64,000 nt of DNA, taken from assembly GCF_024763615.1 (NCBI RefSeq), contig NC_077224.1:88794712-88858711 (forward strand), given 5' to 3'. The notes beneath the pieces were generated by a model. It did no database searches and was not told the origin of the DNA. It saw only the letters and a program-made list of their open reading frames with translations. Made by a program: the position numbers and the translations under genes. Positions 8,323 through 20,094 of this stretch are shown piece after piece. Origin of the DNA: Phlebotomus papatasi. Lineage: Eukaryota; Arthropoda; Insecta; Diptera; Psychodidae. Within the stretch, counting starts at the first letter, position 1. Each line of letters begins with the position of its first letter.

Positions 8323-9124
8323 TTTTTGATCATTCTTCAATGACTGGAAAATAAAATGATCTCTTCGGTATTTACTGGAAATATTCACTTTAAAGTTTAT
8401 GATACGGAGCACAACAAAATGGCGGGTTCGGTTTGAGCGTCACTAAAGTTTATGATTCTTTTTATATCCATATTTTCTTGACTTACTTTTCAAAAACAGC
8501 ACGCAAAATATTGTAAAAATTTAAAATAGAAGTAAATTCTTTATTTATTGCTTTAGATGTAAAGGATGAAAATTAAAATACGGGAAATATACTTAATGTG
8601 TTGCCTCCAATTTGCAAAGAAACAACATTTAGTTATTTGTATATTCGTGTGATAAATTGAGTAGTGGAAATTTGGAACACTGATTTATTTGGTTTATAAA
8701 ATATTTTAAAAGCATGTTTTTCAATTTATTGTTTATTTTCTTGTTATTTTTGTTTTGCAAATAAAATGGTCATTTTTATTGCTTTGAAAATTGACCTGAA
8801 TTTAGGTTCGAAAGGATTTGTTTTATTGAACAAAAGCAATTAAGAAATTTTAAGACTTTCGATTTCAAATGCCTTTATTCGTCTATGATCTTATTTCTAA
8901 CAAAAGATGAATGTTTTATTGCTATATTAGGTACATTACAGGAACCTTTAGTGCACGTATTTTTGATGTGACATGCTATTAGATAAGTATTTACTATGAC
9001 GGTTTTTATTGAGTCTTGGGATTTTAGTTTTCACAGGAAAATTTTGTAAAACCTGCATTTCTTCTTGGATTTTTTGTACTTTAACTGAACTACCTTAACT
9101 AAATTAAAAAGACTTTCTGGTAAA
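8323..9124. other. H2B-H4 convergent spacer, unit 1
   Basis: AT-rich, with no gene seen. It is near-identical to 15205-16008 with small indels and more diverged from 25512-26302. Confidence 0.7.
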
Positions 9125-9160
9125 CTCTTTAAATATTTTATTGTGGCCCTAAAAAGGGCC
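9125..9160 (-). terminator. Histone 3' stem-loop and downstream element for H4 copy 1
   Basis: On the minus strand the stem-loop is GGCCCTTTTTAGGGCC (9145-9160) and the downstream element is AAAGAG (9125-9130). Confidence 0.92.
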
Positions 9161-9193
9161 GTTTTTGTTGATTGAGATGAAGATTTGAGGGAT

Positions 9194-10271
<1,078 letters not shown>

Positions 10272-10303
10272 ATGGCTTAAAAAATTCTTTTACCCCAAAA
10301 AAC

Positions 10304-10339
10304 GGCCCTTTTCAGGGCCACAATTCAATATTTAAAGAG
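10304..10339 (+). terminator. Histone 3' stem-loop and downstream element for H3 copy 1
   Basis: The stem-loop is GGCCCTTTTCAGGGCC at 10304-10319, the consensus sequence. The downstream element is AAAGAG at 10334-10339. Confidence 0.93.
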
Positions 10340-10697
10340 TTTACCCCAAAGTCTTTAAAAACCTTTTTTTCTTAATTGCTTTTGTTCAATAAAAGAAACC
10401 CTTTCGAACCCAAATTCAGGGCAATTAAGAATGCAATAAAATGACTGCTGCTTTTGTTTTTATTTGTTTTGCTAAATTGAAAGGATAAAACATTACAAAG
10501 TATATAATAAAACCATTAAAATATTCTTGAAATTACGGTTTCTTAAATTCAACACAATTTTCTAAAAATGACATTAATGTAGCACATTTTATTGTTTTTT
10601 CTTCTAAAATTTTATTTATAATTTTTAAATTCTTAAACAATTTATCACACGAGTAAATAAATAATTAACGTTAAATATATTTTCGGTACTTTATATT
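10340..10697. other. H3-H2B spacer, unit 1 (cut by the gap)
   Basis: Homologous to 17222-17497 plus 18566-18645, without the element inserted there. This makes it the empty site for the transposon at 17498-18565. No gene. Confidence 0.75.
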
Positions 10698-11197
10698 NNN
10701 NNNNNNNNNNNNNNNNNNNNNNNNNNNNNNNNNNNNNNNNNNNNNNNNNNNNNNNNNNNNNNNNNNNNNNNNNNNNNNNNNNNNNNNNNNNNNNNNNNNN
10801 NNNNNNNNNNNNNNNNNNNNNNNNNNNNNNNNNNNNNNNNNNNNNNNNNNNNNNNNNNNNNNNNNNNNNNNNNNNNNNNNNNNNNNNNNNNNNNNNNNNN
10901 NNNNNNNNNNNNNNNNNNNNNNNNNNNNNNNNNNNNNNNNNNNNNNNNNNNNNNNNNNNNNNNNNNNNNNNNNNNNNNNNNNNNNNNNNNNNNNNNNNNN
11001 NNNNNNNNNNNNNNNNNNNNNNNNNNNNNNNNNNNNNNNNNNNNNNNNNNNNNNNNNNNNNNNNNNNNNNNNNNNNNNNNNNNNNNNNNNNNNNNNNNNN
11101 NNNNNNNNNNNNNNNNNNNNNNNNNNNNNNNNNNNNNNNNNNNNNNNNNNNNNNNNNNNNNNNNNNNNNNNNNNNNNNNNNNNNNNNNNNNNNNNNN
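10698..11197. other. Assembly gap, exactly 500 N
   Basis: The round length marks a placeholder. Sequence on both sides aligns to 18645 and 19969 in the next unit, about 1.32 kb apart. The gap should therefore hide an H2B(-) gene, the shared promoter and most of the H2A(+) gene. Confidence 0.95.
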
Positions 11198-11248
11198 CCC
11201 AACATCCAGGCAGTTCTCCTGCCCAAGAAGACCGAGAAGAAGACATAA
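11198..11248 (+). CDS. H2A: Histone H2A, 3' end only (copy interrupted by gap)
   Basis: The last 16 codons and the stop of H2A are present (PNIQAVLLPKKTEKKT), in the correct frame and identical to the complete copies. The 5' part is lost in the assembly gap, not mutated. The normal H2A stem-loop follows. Confidence 0.95.
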   Translation, partial: PNIQAVLLPKKTEKKT

Positions 11249-11290
11249 ATCCTGCAATTCGGCTGCTCTCAACTTCCACCACAAAAAAAA

Positions 11291-11327
11291 CGCCCTTTTT
11301 AGGGCGACTAAATCCACTCATAAAGAG
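11291..11327 (+). terminator. Histone 3' stem-loop and downstream element for gap-interrupted H2A
   Basis: The stem-loop is CGCCCTTTTTAGGGCG at 11291-11306 and the downstream element is AAAGAG at 11322-11327. Confidence 0.9.
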
Positions 11328-13057
11328 TTAATAAAAATCTTAAAATTGTTTTCATTTATTACAAAGAATTTTCTAATGACTTGCAATTTAAGGGATTAAC
11401 AAATTTAAATTGTTTCGTTGACTTGCAATATTTTTTCGGTAATCCTACGCCATTAAGAGTCATAAAGCAATTAAAAGGACTTAAATATTTCGAACCGTTT
11501 TTAATTTTGAGAATTGCCTCTTTACCTGGAAACTGAAACTAATTTGTAAATTAGATAAAGTTAATAAAAATCTTAAATTGATTTCTTTTGTCACAAAAAG
11601 AATCCCAAATGCAGAAGAGCGTTTTATAGTTTCAGGCATTAACGAATTTTAATTGATTTTCTTTATTGCATTTTTTCGTTATGGTGTCTACACATTGTTA
11701 GCAGTTTTCATAAAAAAATGCTCTTTTGAAGGAAATCGTCTGCACTGTTGCAGGTAGAAATGTCAACATTTTGTCAAAAATGCGATTATTGACGAAAATT
11801 GCTCCCAATGTGTAGAGGCCTTTAATCTTATGCTATTAAAAGTAATAAAAACAAAAACACTTAAAAAGACATTTAAACTAAAGTTAATCAAATCAATTCT
11901 AATTTGGAAATTGCCCTTTTTACCTGGAAATTCAAACTAATTTGTGAAAGAATGCATAGGTGATTTTAGGGCTAACAGAAATTTGCGTATCTTAAGTAAA
12001 AATAAAATAGTTTTACCTCAACGCAGACAACTGAACCTGAAGATAAAATTTAAATTTAAAGTTTAAAAATCACTTGAGTTTTTTTTTTACTTAAATGAGC
12101 TTAAATAATGATTTTTTTTTTGGGAAAATGGATTTTACATTATGGATACTAAACCATTTGCAGCATTTAGTTGTTTTTAAGATTCTCAGAATTGTTAACT
12201 AATTAAAAAGTTCTTTTGTTAAGGAAATTATTTAATTAAAAAAAACCTGTGTACTGATTCACGATTCTACACAACCAAAAGTATTTACAGATGAAATCAT
12301 AACTCACCTAAACGAATTTTTATTGGACGATCTCCTTTTCTTCGGTTAAATCAGGATCAGTAACATTATTTTTTTTTACTATTTACATCAAAGTTTAAAA
12401 AGCAATAAAGATATGACGATAATTATTTTGTGCTTAAAATTGGTCTAAATTTAATGAACTATACACAATATATTTCACTTAAATTTTTGCATTTCTTTTT
12501 GAGCGTCAGTCAGAGCAGAGCATTAATCCTTTTCAAGATAATTAATATTTTTTCGTTCGCTAGGGTAAAGTTTGAAAAAACAAAAACTTAAGACGGAATT
12601 TATTAAAAAAAAAAAATACCATTTCAGAAATATTTTAAATTTTTTATAATTTTTATTAAAAATCTCAAGTTTAAAAATAAAACTAACATAAAAAACAGTA
12701 GGGTCGAAAAAAACCTATTTGGCAGAGATAACTAATTGGCAATATGACGTTTTTTCACTAATTTTTTTGCCTTTTCTTGTAAGGAAAGGTGTTCAAATTT
12801 TATATTCCAAATGGAATAAAAAACGGTCCAATAGGTTTGAACACGACTTCTTAGTGCCAATGACTTCTTAGGTGCTCCTTGAACCTTATTTAATGAGTTT
12901 ATTAAGCTAATAATCTCTAGAATCAGCCCGAACCTATTTAGCCCTAACGCTTCAGGAATCTGAAATTTCCAAGAACTTCCAACAAATTTAAATCAAGTTA
13001 ATATTTTCGAGTAATTAAATTTGTTTTGTTTTTAAAAAACATTCAAGATTTGCTAAA
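11328..13057. other. H2A-H1 spacer, unit 2
   Basis: Near-identical to the unit-1 spacer but without the solo LTR. It keeps about 30 nt near 12068-12098 that unit 1 has lost. No gene. Confidence 0.75.
11682..11821. mobile_element. 140-bp MITE, unit-2 spacer copy
   Basis: The same insertion as 4187-4326, at the orthologous position and with TTA on both sides. It was inherited through the unit duplication, not inserted twice. Confidence 0.85.
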
Positions 13058-13094
13058 CTCTTTATATAGATGATTGATAGCCCTAAAAAGGGCT
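13058..13094 (-). terminator. Histone 3' stem-loop and downstream element for H1 copy 2
   Basis: On the minus strand the stem-loop is AGCCCTTTTTAGGGCT (13079-13094) and the downstream element is AAAGAG (13058-13063). Confidence 0.9.
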
Positions 13095-13151
13095 GTTTGT
13101 CTGAGGTTTTTCCCAATGTGGGAAGAGATGCGATAAGAGATTTGAAGAAAG

Positions 13152-13802
13152 TTACTTCTTCTTGGCTGCTGTCTTCTTTGGCGCAGCTTTCTTCGGTGAT
13201 CCAGTCTTCTTCGGCTTGGGAACCTTTGGCTTTGTTCCTGCCGACTTTGAAGATGCCTTCGTGGACTTTTGCTTGGGAGCAGACTTCTTCGCTGCTGCTT
13301 TCTTTGGTGCAGCTGCCTTCTTCTTCTCTCCACTTGGCTTCTTCGCTGCGACTGCCTTCTTGGCTGCAGCTGTTGCCTTCTTCTTGGGCGATGCAGCCTT
13401 CTTCACTTTCTTCTCTCCAGAAGCTTTCTTCACACGGGGCTTCTTTGCCACTGCCTTCTCGCCCTTTGCAGATCCAGCCAATTTGAATGAGCCAGAGGCT
13501 CCCTTTCCTTTCGTCTGGACCAGAGCTCCACTTGTCACGGCGGATTTCAGGTAGCGTCTGATGAATGGGGCCAATTTCTCAGCATCAACCTTGTAATTGG
13601 CTGCCACAAACTTCTTGATGGCCTGCAGGGATGATCCACCACGCTCCTTCAGATCCTTAATGGCTTTGTTGACCATTTCAGAAGTCTTTGGGTGCGTTGG
13701 CTTCACTCGAGGCTTCTTGGCGGCGGCACTTTTGGGGGCCTTGGCCTTCTTCCCGGATGGGGATACTGCTGGGGCTACTTCCACGGATGTCTCTTCTGCC
13801 AT
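13152..13802 (-). CDS. H1: Linker histone H1, copy 2
   Basis: 216 aa, identical in protein to copy 1 (globular domain about 36-110, Lys/Ala-rich tail). It differs from copy 1 only by scattered silent changes. The offset of 6877 nt from copy 1 gives the assembled tandem period, understated because of the gap. Confidence 0.97.
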   Translation of the reverse strand: MAEETSVEVAPAVSPSGKKAKAPKSAAAKKPRVKPTHPKTSEMVNKAIKDLKERGGSSLQAIKKFVAANYKVDAEKLAPFIRRYLKSAVTSGALVQTKGKGASGSFKLAGSAKGEKAVAKKPRVKKASGEKKVKKAASPKKKATAAAKKAVAAKKPSGEKKKAAAPKKAAAKKSAPKQKSTKASSKSAGTKPKVPKPKKTGSPKKAAPKKTAAKKK

Positions 13803-14144
13803 TCTTTACGATTTCTGGGTAGATATCTCAAGAAAATTACCAGAAAACACAACATTTTACCTTACTTGAAAAGGGAGCTCATTTATTGGAACCGGAATTT
13901 TGCTTTGATCTTCACTCAATTTTTCCATCCATTTGCAAGACTTTCAAAAAAAACTTAATTAATTCATCAATTAAGTTACTCCTGGCTAGTAGATTCGAAA
14001 GACTGAATGTCTATTAAACATAATTAAAAGATACATCTTTTTTATTGTCCTATTATTCAAAATAATCACAAATTTGCTACAACAAAGTCGAAGATAAATA
14101 TTGGCGAAAAGTGATAACACTTGAATTTTATATTTATTTTATGC
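13803..14144. other. H1 upstream region, unit 2
   Basis: Promoter-side spacer matching 6926-7262 apart from small indels (for example ACAA inserted near 14068). It ends at the LTR junction. Confidence 0.6.
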
Positions 14145-14414
14145 TGTGGAGAATTACCTATAAATATATTGTGGTGTTATAAATATGTCAGGGACTGTGT
14201 GCTTCTTGGGCTTTCTTCTACCGTCTGTGATATTCAAATACCTGTGGTAAACAATAATTTCTCTGTGATAGGATTCTGTGATATTTAATACCCTCTTCTT
14301 CCTGCCCAGTTTACCTGAAAATATATATTCCTTTAGTAAATGTCTTCAACAGAGATCCGGAACGTAGGCGGCTGGCTTTTCCAGAAGGCGTTTCCTCGAT
14401 GACCGCCAAATGCC
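14145..14414 (-). mobile_element. Truncated LTR fragment abutting a deleted H2A, unit 2
   Basis: The same 270-bp fragment with the same two breakpoints as 7263-7532. The LTR insertion and the H2A deletion therefore predate duplication of the 6.88-kb unit. Confidence 0.85.
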
Positions 14415-14435
14415 AACAGACAGAAATGCAGACAT
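14346..14435 (-). pseudogene. H2A remnant: start codon fused to LTR sequence, unit 2
   Basis: An identical arrangement to 7464-7553. Only ATGTCTG of H2A remains, the 29-codon read-through frame ends at 14346-14348, and no histone 3' signal follows. Confidence 0.85.
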
Positions 14436-14751
14436 TTCAGATGATTTTTCTGTAGATTGAAGCCACACGAAATACACTCAGCAAGAGCAGTCGATTGACT
14501 ATGCAGAATTCGACACTAACTCCCGGTATTTATGCATTTAGTTGCCTGAAAAGAGTGAAGCCACAACTATCGCACACTATCTCACTCTCCCCTCTATTCA
14601 AGGTCTTTCCTATTGGAATGAGCAACTGTTCAATGGTGTGCGTGAGCAGCTGATCGGAACCGTTTCGGGCTACGAAGTCCATAAATACCGGGGTGACTCC
14701 CAGCGACTTTTTAGTATCGAAAGTTACTTGACTGACGAAACTTTGCTGAAA
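14436..14751. promoter_or_regulatory. H2B promoter with relic H2A promoter, unit 2
   Basis: Both core elements are retained. Of the two CAGCTG boxes in unit 1, one is degraded to CAACTG here and one is intact. Confidence 0.65.
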
Positions 14752-15123
14752 ATGGCCCCGAAGACTAGTGGAAAGGCTGCCAAGAAGGCTGGAAAGGCCC
14801 AGAAGAACATCTCGAAGACGGACAAGAAGAAGAAGCGCAAGAGGAAGGAGAGCTATGCCATCTACATCTACAAAGTGCTGAAGCAGGTCCATCCTGATAC
14901 TGGCATCAGCAGCAAAGCCATGAGCATCATGAACAGCTTCGTGAATGACATCTTCGAGCGCATTGCTGCAGAGGCTTCTCGTCTGGCCCATTACAACAAG
15001 CGCTCGACCATCACGAGTCGCGAGATCCAGACTGCCGTGCGTCTCCTGCTGCCCGGAGAGTTGGCCAAGCACGCCGTGAGTGAAGGCACCAAAGCCGTCA
15101 CTAAGTACACCAGCTCCAAGTAA
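14752..15123 (+). CDS. H2B: Histone H2B, copy 3
   Basis: Complete 123-aa H2B, same protein as the others, with the start at the canonical MAPKTSGK methionine. It is an orphan of its H2A partner, like copy 2. Silent differences from copy 2 include GAT for GAC in the PDTGISS region. Confidence 0.96.
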   Translation: MAPKTSGKAAKKAGKAQKNISKTDKKKKRKRKESYAIYIYKVLKQVHPDTGISSKAMSIMNSFVNDIFERIAAEASRLAHYNKRSTITSREIQTAVRLLLPGELAKHAVSEGTKAVTKYTSSK

Positions 15124-15166
15124 ATCCGACGCCTGTCCATGGATCATTCTCCAAAACCCACAAAAT

Positions 15167-15204
15167 GGCCCTTTTGAGGGCCCACAAATGCATTTCATAA
15201 AGAG
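15167..15204 (+). terminator. Histone 3' stem-loop and downstream element for H2B copy 3
   Basis: The stem-loop is GGCCCTTTTGAGGGCC at 15167-15182 and the downstream element is AAAGAG at 15199-15204. Confidence 0.92.
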
Positions 15205-16008
15205 TTTTTGATCATTCTTCAATGACTGGAAAATAAAATGATCTCTTACTTCGGTATTTACTGGAAATATTCACTTTAAAGTTTATGATACGGAGCACAA
15301 CAAAATGGCGGGTTCGGTTTGAGCGTCACTAAAGTTTATGATTCTTTTTATATCCATATTTTCTTGACTTGCTTTTCAAAAACAACACGCAAAATATTGT
15401 AAAAATTTAAAATAGAAGTAAATTCTTTATTTATTGCTTTAGATGTAAAGGATGAAAATTAAAATACGGGAAATATACTTAATGTGTTGCCTCCAATTTG
15501 CAAAGAAACATTTAGCATTTTAGTTATTTGTATATTCGTGTGATAAATTGAGTAGTGGAAATTTGGAACACTGATTTATTTGGTTTATAAAATATTTTAA
15601 AAGCATGTTTTTCAATTTATTGTTTATTTTCTTGTTTATTTTTGTTTTGCAAATAAAATGGTCATTTTTATTGCTTTGAAAATTGACCTGAATTCGAAAG
15701 GATTTGTTTTATTGAACAAAAGCAATTAAGAAATTTTAAGACTTTCGATTTCAAATGCCTTTATTCGTCTATGATCTTATTTCTAACAAAAGATGAATGT
15801 TTTATTGCTATATTAGGTACATTACAGGAACCTTTAGTGCACGTATTTTTGATGTGACATGCTATTAGCTAAGTATTTACTATGACGGTTTTTATTGAGT
15901 CTTGGGACTTTAGTTTTCACAGGAAAATTTTGTAAAACCTGCATTTCTTCTTGGATTTTTTGTACTTTAACTTAACTACCTTAACTAACTTTAAGACTTT
16001 CGGATAAA
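15205..16008. other. H2B-H4 convergent spacer, unit 2
   Basis: AT-rich and gene-free. It corresponds to 8323-9124. Confidence 0.7.
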
Positions 16009-16044
16009 CTCTTTAAATATTGTATTGTGGCCCTAAAAAGGGCC
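16009..16044 (-). terminator. Histone 3' stem-loop and downstream element for H4 copy 2
   Basis: On the minus strand the stem-loop is GGCCCTTTTTAGGGCC (16029-16044) and the downstream element is AAAGAG (16009-16014). Confidence 0.92.
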
Positions 16045-16077
16045 GTTTTTGTTGATTGAGATGAAGATTTGAGGGAT

Positions 16078-17153
<1,076 letters not shown>

Positions 17154-17185
17154 ATGGCTTAAAAAAATCTTTTACCCCAAAAAAC

Positions 17186-17221
17186 GGCCCTTTTCAGGGC
17201 CACAATTCAATATTTAAAGAG
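17186..17221 (+). terminator. Histone 3' stem-loop and downstream element for H3 copy 2
   Basis: The stem-loop is GGCCCTTTTCAGGGCC at 17186-17201 and the downstream element is AAAGAG at 17216-17221. Confidence 0.93.
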
Positions 17222-18878
17222 TTTACCACAGTCTTTAAAAACCTTTTTTCTTAATTGCTTTTGTTCAATAAAAGAAACCCTTTCGAACCCAAATTCAGGG
17301 AAATTAAGAATGCAATAAAATGACTGCTGCTTTTGTTTTTATTTGTTTTGCTAAATTGAAAGGATAAAACATTACAAAGTATATAATAAAACCATTAAAA
17401 TATTCTTGAAATTACGGTTTCTTAAATTCAGCACGATTTTCTAAGAAAGACATTAATGTAGCACATTTTATTGTTTTTTCTTCTAAAATGTTATTTAGGG
17501 GAAATGCTTCTAATTTTGTCCAGTTTCTTATTTTGGACACTTTGAGGATAACATTGGACACTAAAAATAAATTGATTAAAATGATGGATTTTTATTCCAA
17601 TATTTGATGAATAATGAATTATATCTAAATATTTGTTCCTTTTGGAATATTTTAACACTAAATACGTTAAAATTTGAATATGATTTGAGTTGAAATTGCT
17701 TTGTTGAAAATTCAGTGTGAGCAATTGCTTACGAGAAATATGACAGAACTTCGTGGCTTACTTCAGTCTTATTTAGATTTGGTGAAGTACTAACAAAGTT
17801 TGTTCGCTGTTTTTGAGTGATATTATTGAATATTCATTGAATATTGTGTTGATTCACGTTACTGATGATTTGTACATTTGACCTGAAGTGAGATTTGCCT
17901 TGTGAATTATATTTTTCGTGTGAAAAATGGAAAATTTTTTAAGACATTCACCAGTGAGGTGATGGCTCTTATTTTGGACAGGTGTTTTTCTCACGAAATT
18001 TCGTGAAGTTTTAGCTTTTGTGATGACTAGGTTGGACAAATGCCTGGAGAAATGAAGGAGCATCATCTCTACGAAAGAGATGCAGTGAGAAATGCCTTGA
18101 AAGGCTCCCGGAAAGGGCAGGGAATGAGCGAATCCGCACGTACTTGGAGTACCGAAGTCAACTCACTTTAATGAATGATATGGAAAGTTTCTGGGCTTCT
18201 TGTGACATTCCACGTTTCCCTTACATGACCAGGAAGAGGACTTGGTAAGATTGGTTCATAAAATGAAGAACAATGGGCATCCTGTTGAGGCGGATTATCT
18301 GTCCAAATTTACAGACAAGTTGTAAAAATTAATAACCAAGTTGTCCAAAATAAGAGTCAAATTCACCTCTACATATCAATTCATTTTTAAACGTATTAAA
18401 ACTAATTTTAGTAAAAATGAGATGATAAATAGCTTGCCAAGTTTCTAAACAATCCTTCTGAAAAGAGAGTAACAAGAAAAGTCAATTAGTATTGAAAATA
18501 TGGCACTTCAAACTTAGGATATCGATGCTTATATGCAGACTGTCCAAAATTATAAGCACTTCCCCTATAATTTTTAATTTCGTAAACAATTTATCACACG
18601 ACGAGTAAATAAAATTAACGTTAAATATATTTTCGGTAATTTATTCTTATTTATATAAGGCACTAAATTCTCCTAAATATAATAATATAATGAATTTATC
18701 TGAATTTCCGCAATATTTTGCGTATTCTTTGAAAAGACGAGAAAGCCTGGAAAGAACATCACAAAGCTTAGTGATAAAATTGAAAATGACGCTATCAAGC
18801 CGTCATTTTGTTGTTCCGTATCCTTCCGTCCGCTAAACTAATCATTTTATTTTCCAGTCATTGAAGAATGATCAAAAA
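17222..18878. other. H3-H2B spacer, unit 2, interrupted by a transposon
   Basis: Outside the element at 17498-18565 this matches the spacer at 10340-10697. The right part (18566-18878) leads into the H2B copy 4 processing signals. No histone gene. Confidence 0.7.
17498..18565. mobile_element. Degenerate pogo-like DNA transposon (1068 bp), TA target duplication
   Basis: The inverted ends of about 25 bp start GGGGAA(A/G)TGCTT, continue TAATTTTG, and are flanked by TA on both sides. The empty site is seen at about 10616 in unit 1. Internal sequence near 18060-18180 decays from a psq-type helix-turn-helix: ERDAVRNALKG then GMSESART, and after a one-base frame change GVPKST. That pattern is the N-terminal DNA-binding domain of pogo/Tigger-type transposases. 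No intact transposase remains. Confidence 0.85.
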
Positions 18879-18916
18879 CTCTTTATGAAATGCATTTGTG
18901 GGCCCTCAAAAGGGCC
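18879..18916 (-). terminator. Histone 3' stem-loop and downstream element for H2B copy 4
   Basis: On the minus strand the stem-loop is GGCCCTTTTGAGGGCC (18901-18916) and the downstream element is AAAGAG (18879-18884). Confidence 0.92.
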
Positions 18917-18959
18917 ATTTTGTCGGTTTTGGAGAATGATCCGTGGACAGGCGTCGGAT

Positions 18960-19331
18960 TTACTTGGAGCTGGTGTATTTGGTGACGGCTTTGGTGCCTT
19001 CACTCACGGCGTGCTTGGCCAACTCTCCGGGCAGCAGGAGACGCACGGCAGTCTGGATCTCGCGACTCGTGATGGTCGAGCGCTTGTTGTAATGGGCCAG
19101 ACGAGAAGCCTCTGCAGCAATGCGCTCGAAGATGTCATTCACGAAGCTGTTCATGATGCTCATGGCTTTGCTGCTGATGCCAGTGTCAGGATGGACCTGC
19201 TTCAGCACTTTGTAGATGTAGATGGCATAGCTCTCCTTCCTCTTGCGCTTCTTCTTCTTGTCCGTCTTCGAGATGTTCTTCTGGGCCTTTCCAGCCTTCT
19301 TGGCAGCCTTTCCACTAGTCTTCGGGGCCAT
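18960..19331 (-). CDS. H2B: Histone H2B, copy 4
   Basis: Complete 123-aa H2B, same protein as the other copies, start at 19331. Paired divergently with H2A at 19645. This pair is the left arm of the inverted repeat that brackets the flipped H1. Confidence 0.97.
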   Translation of the reverse strand: MAPKTSGKAAKKAGKAQKNISKTDKKKKRKRKESYAIYIYKVLKQVHPDTGISSKAMSIMNSFVNDIFERIAAEASRLAHYNKRSTITSREIQTAVRLLLPGELAKHAVSEGTKAVTKYTSSK

Positions 19332-19644
19332 TTTCAGCAAAGTTTCGTCAGTCAAGTAACTTTCGATACTAAAAAGTCGCTGGGAGTCACCCCGGTATTT
19401 ATGGACTTCGTAGCCCGAAACGATTCACACAATGTGACTCACACAATTGAACATCTGCTCATTCCTATAGGAAAGACCTTGAATGGAAGGGGAAATGAGA
19501 TAGTGTGCGATAGTTGTGGCTTCACTCATTTCAGGCAACTAAACGCATAAATACCGGGAGTTAGTGTCGAATTCTGCATAGTCAATCGACTGCTCTTGCT
19601 GAGTGTATTTCGTGTGGCTTCAATCTACAGAAAAATCATCTGAA
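19332..19644. promoter_or_regulatory. Bidirectional H2B/H2A promoter, unit 3 left arm
   Basis: Same layout as 3065-3377: two ATAAATACCGGG elements facing apart and CACACAA repeats between them. Confidence 0.75.
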
Positions 19645-20019
19645 ATGTCTGGACGCGGAAAGGGAGGAAAAGTGAAGGGAAAGGCGAAGACTCGCTCCAA
19701 TCGTGCTGGGCTCCAATTCCCCGTGGGACGTATCCATCGTCTCCTGCGCAAGGGAAATTACGCTGAGAGAGTCGGTGCTGGAGCTCCGGTTTACCTGGCT
19801 GCCGTCATGGAGTATCTGGCTGCTGAAGTTCTTGAGTTGGCCGGCAATGCTGCCCGTGACAACAAGAAGACCAGGATCATTCCGCGTCATCTTCAGTTGG
19901 CCATCCGCAATGACGAGGAATTGAACAAATTGCTGTCCGGAGTCACAATTGCCCAAGGCGGTGTTCTGCCCAACATCCAGGCAGTTCTCCTGCCCAAGAA
20001 GACCGAGAAGAAGACATAA
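19645..20019 (+). CDS. H2A: Histone H2A, copy 2 (complete)
   Basis: 124-aa H2A, protein identical to copy 1, starting MSGRGKGGK at 19645. Here the downstream gene H1 is co-oriented, unlike in unit 1, because the H1 segment is inverted. Confidence 0.97.
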   Translation: MSGRGKGGKVKGKAKTRSNRAGLQFPVGRIHRLLRKGNYAERVGAGAPVYLAAVMEYLAAEVLELAGNAARDNKKTRIIPRHLQLAIRNDEELNKLLSGVTIAQGGVLPNIQAVLLPKKTEKKT

Positions 20020-20057
20020 ATCCTGCAATTCGTCTGCTCTCAACTTCCACAAAAAAA

Positions 20058-20094
20058 CGCCCTTTTTAGGGCGACTAAATCCATTCATAAAGAG
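20058..20094 (+). terminator. Histone 3' stem-loop and downstream element for H2A copy 2
   Basis: The stem-loop is CGCCCTTTTTAGGGCG at 20058-20073 and the downstream element is AAAGAG at 20089-20094. Confidence 0.9.

Noticed and set aside
10645..11321. Open frames spanning the N stretch
   Set aside because: They consist of unknown residues across an assembly gap and have no meaning.
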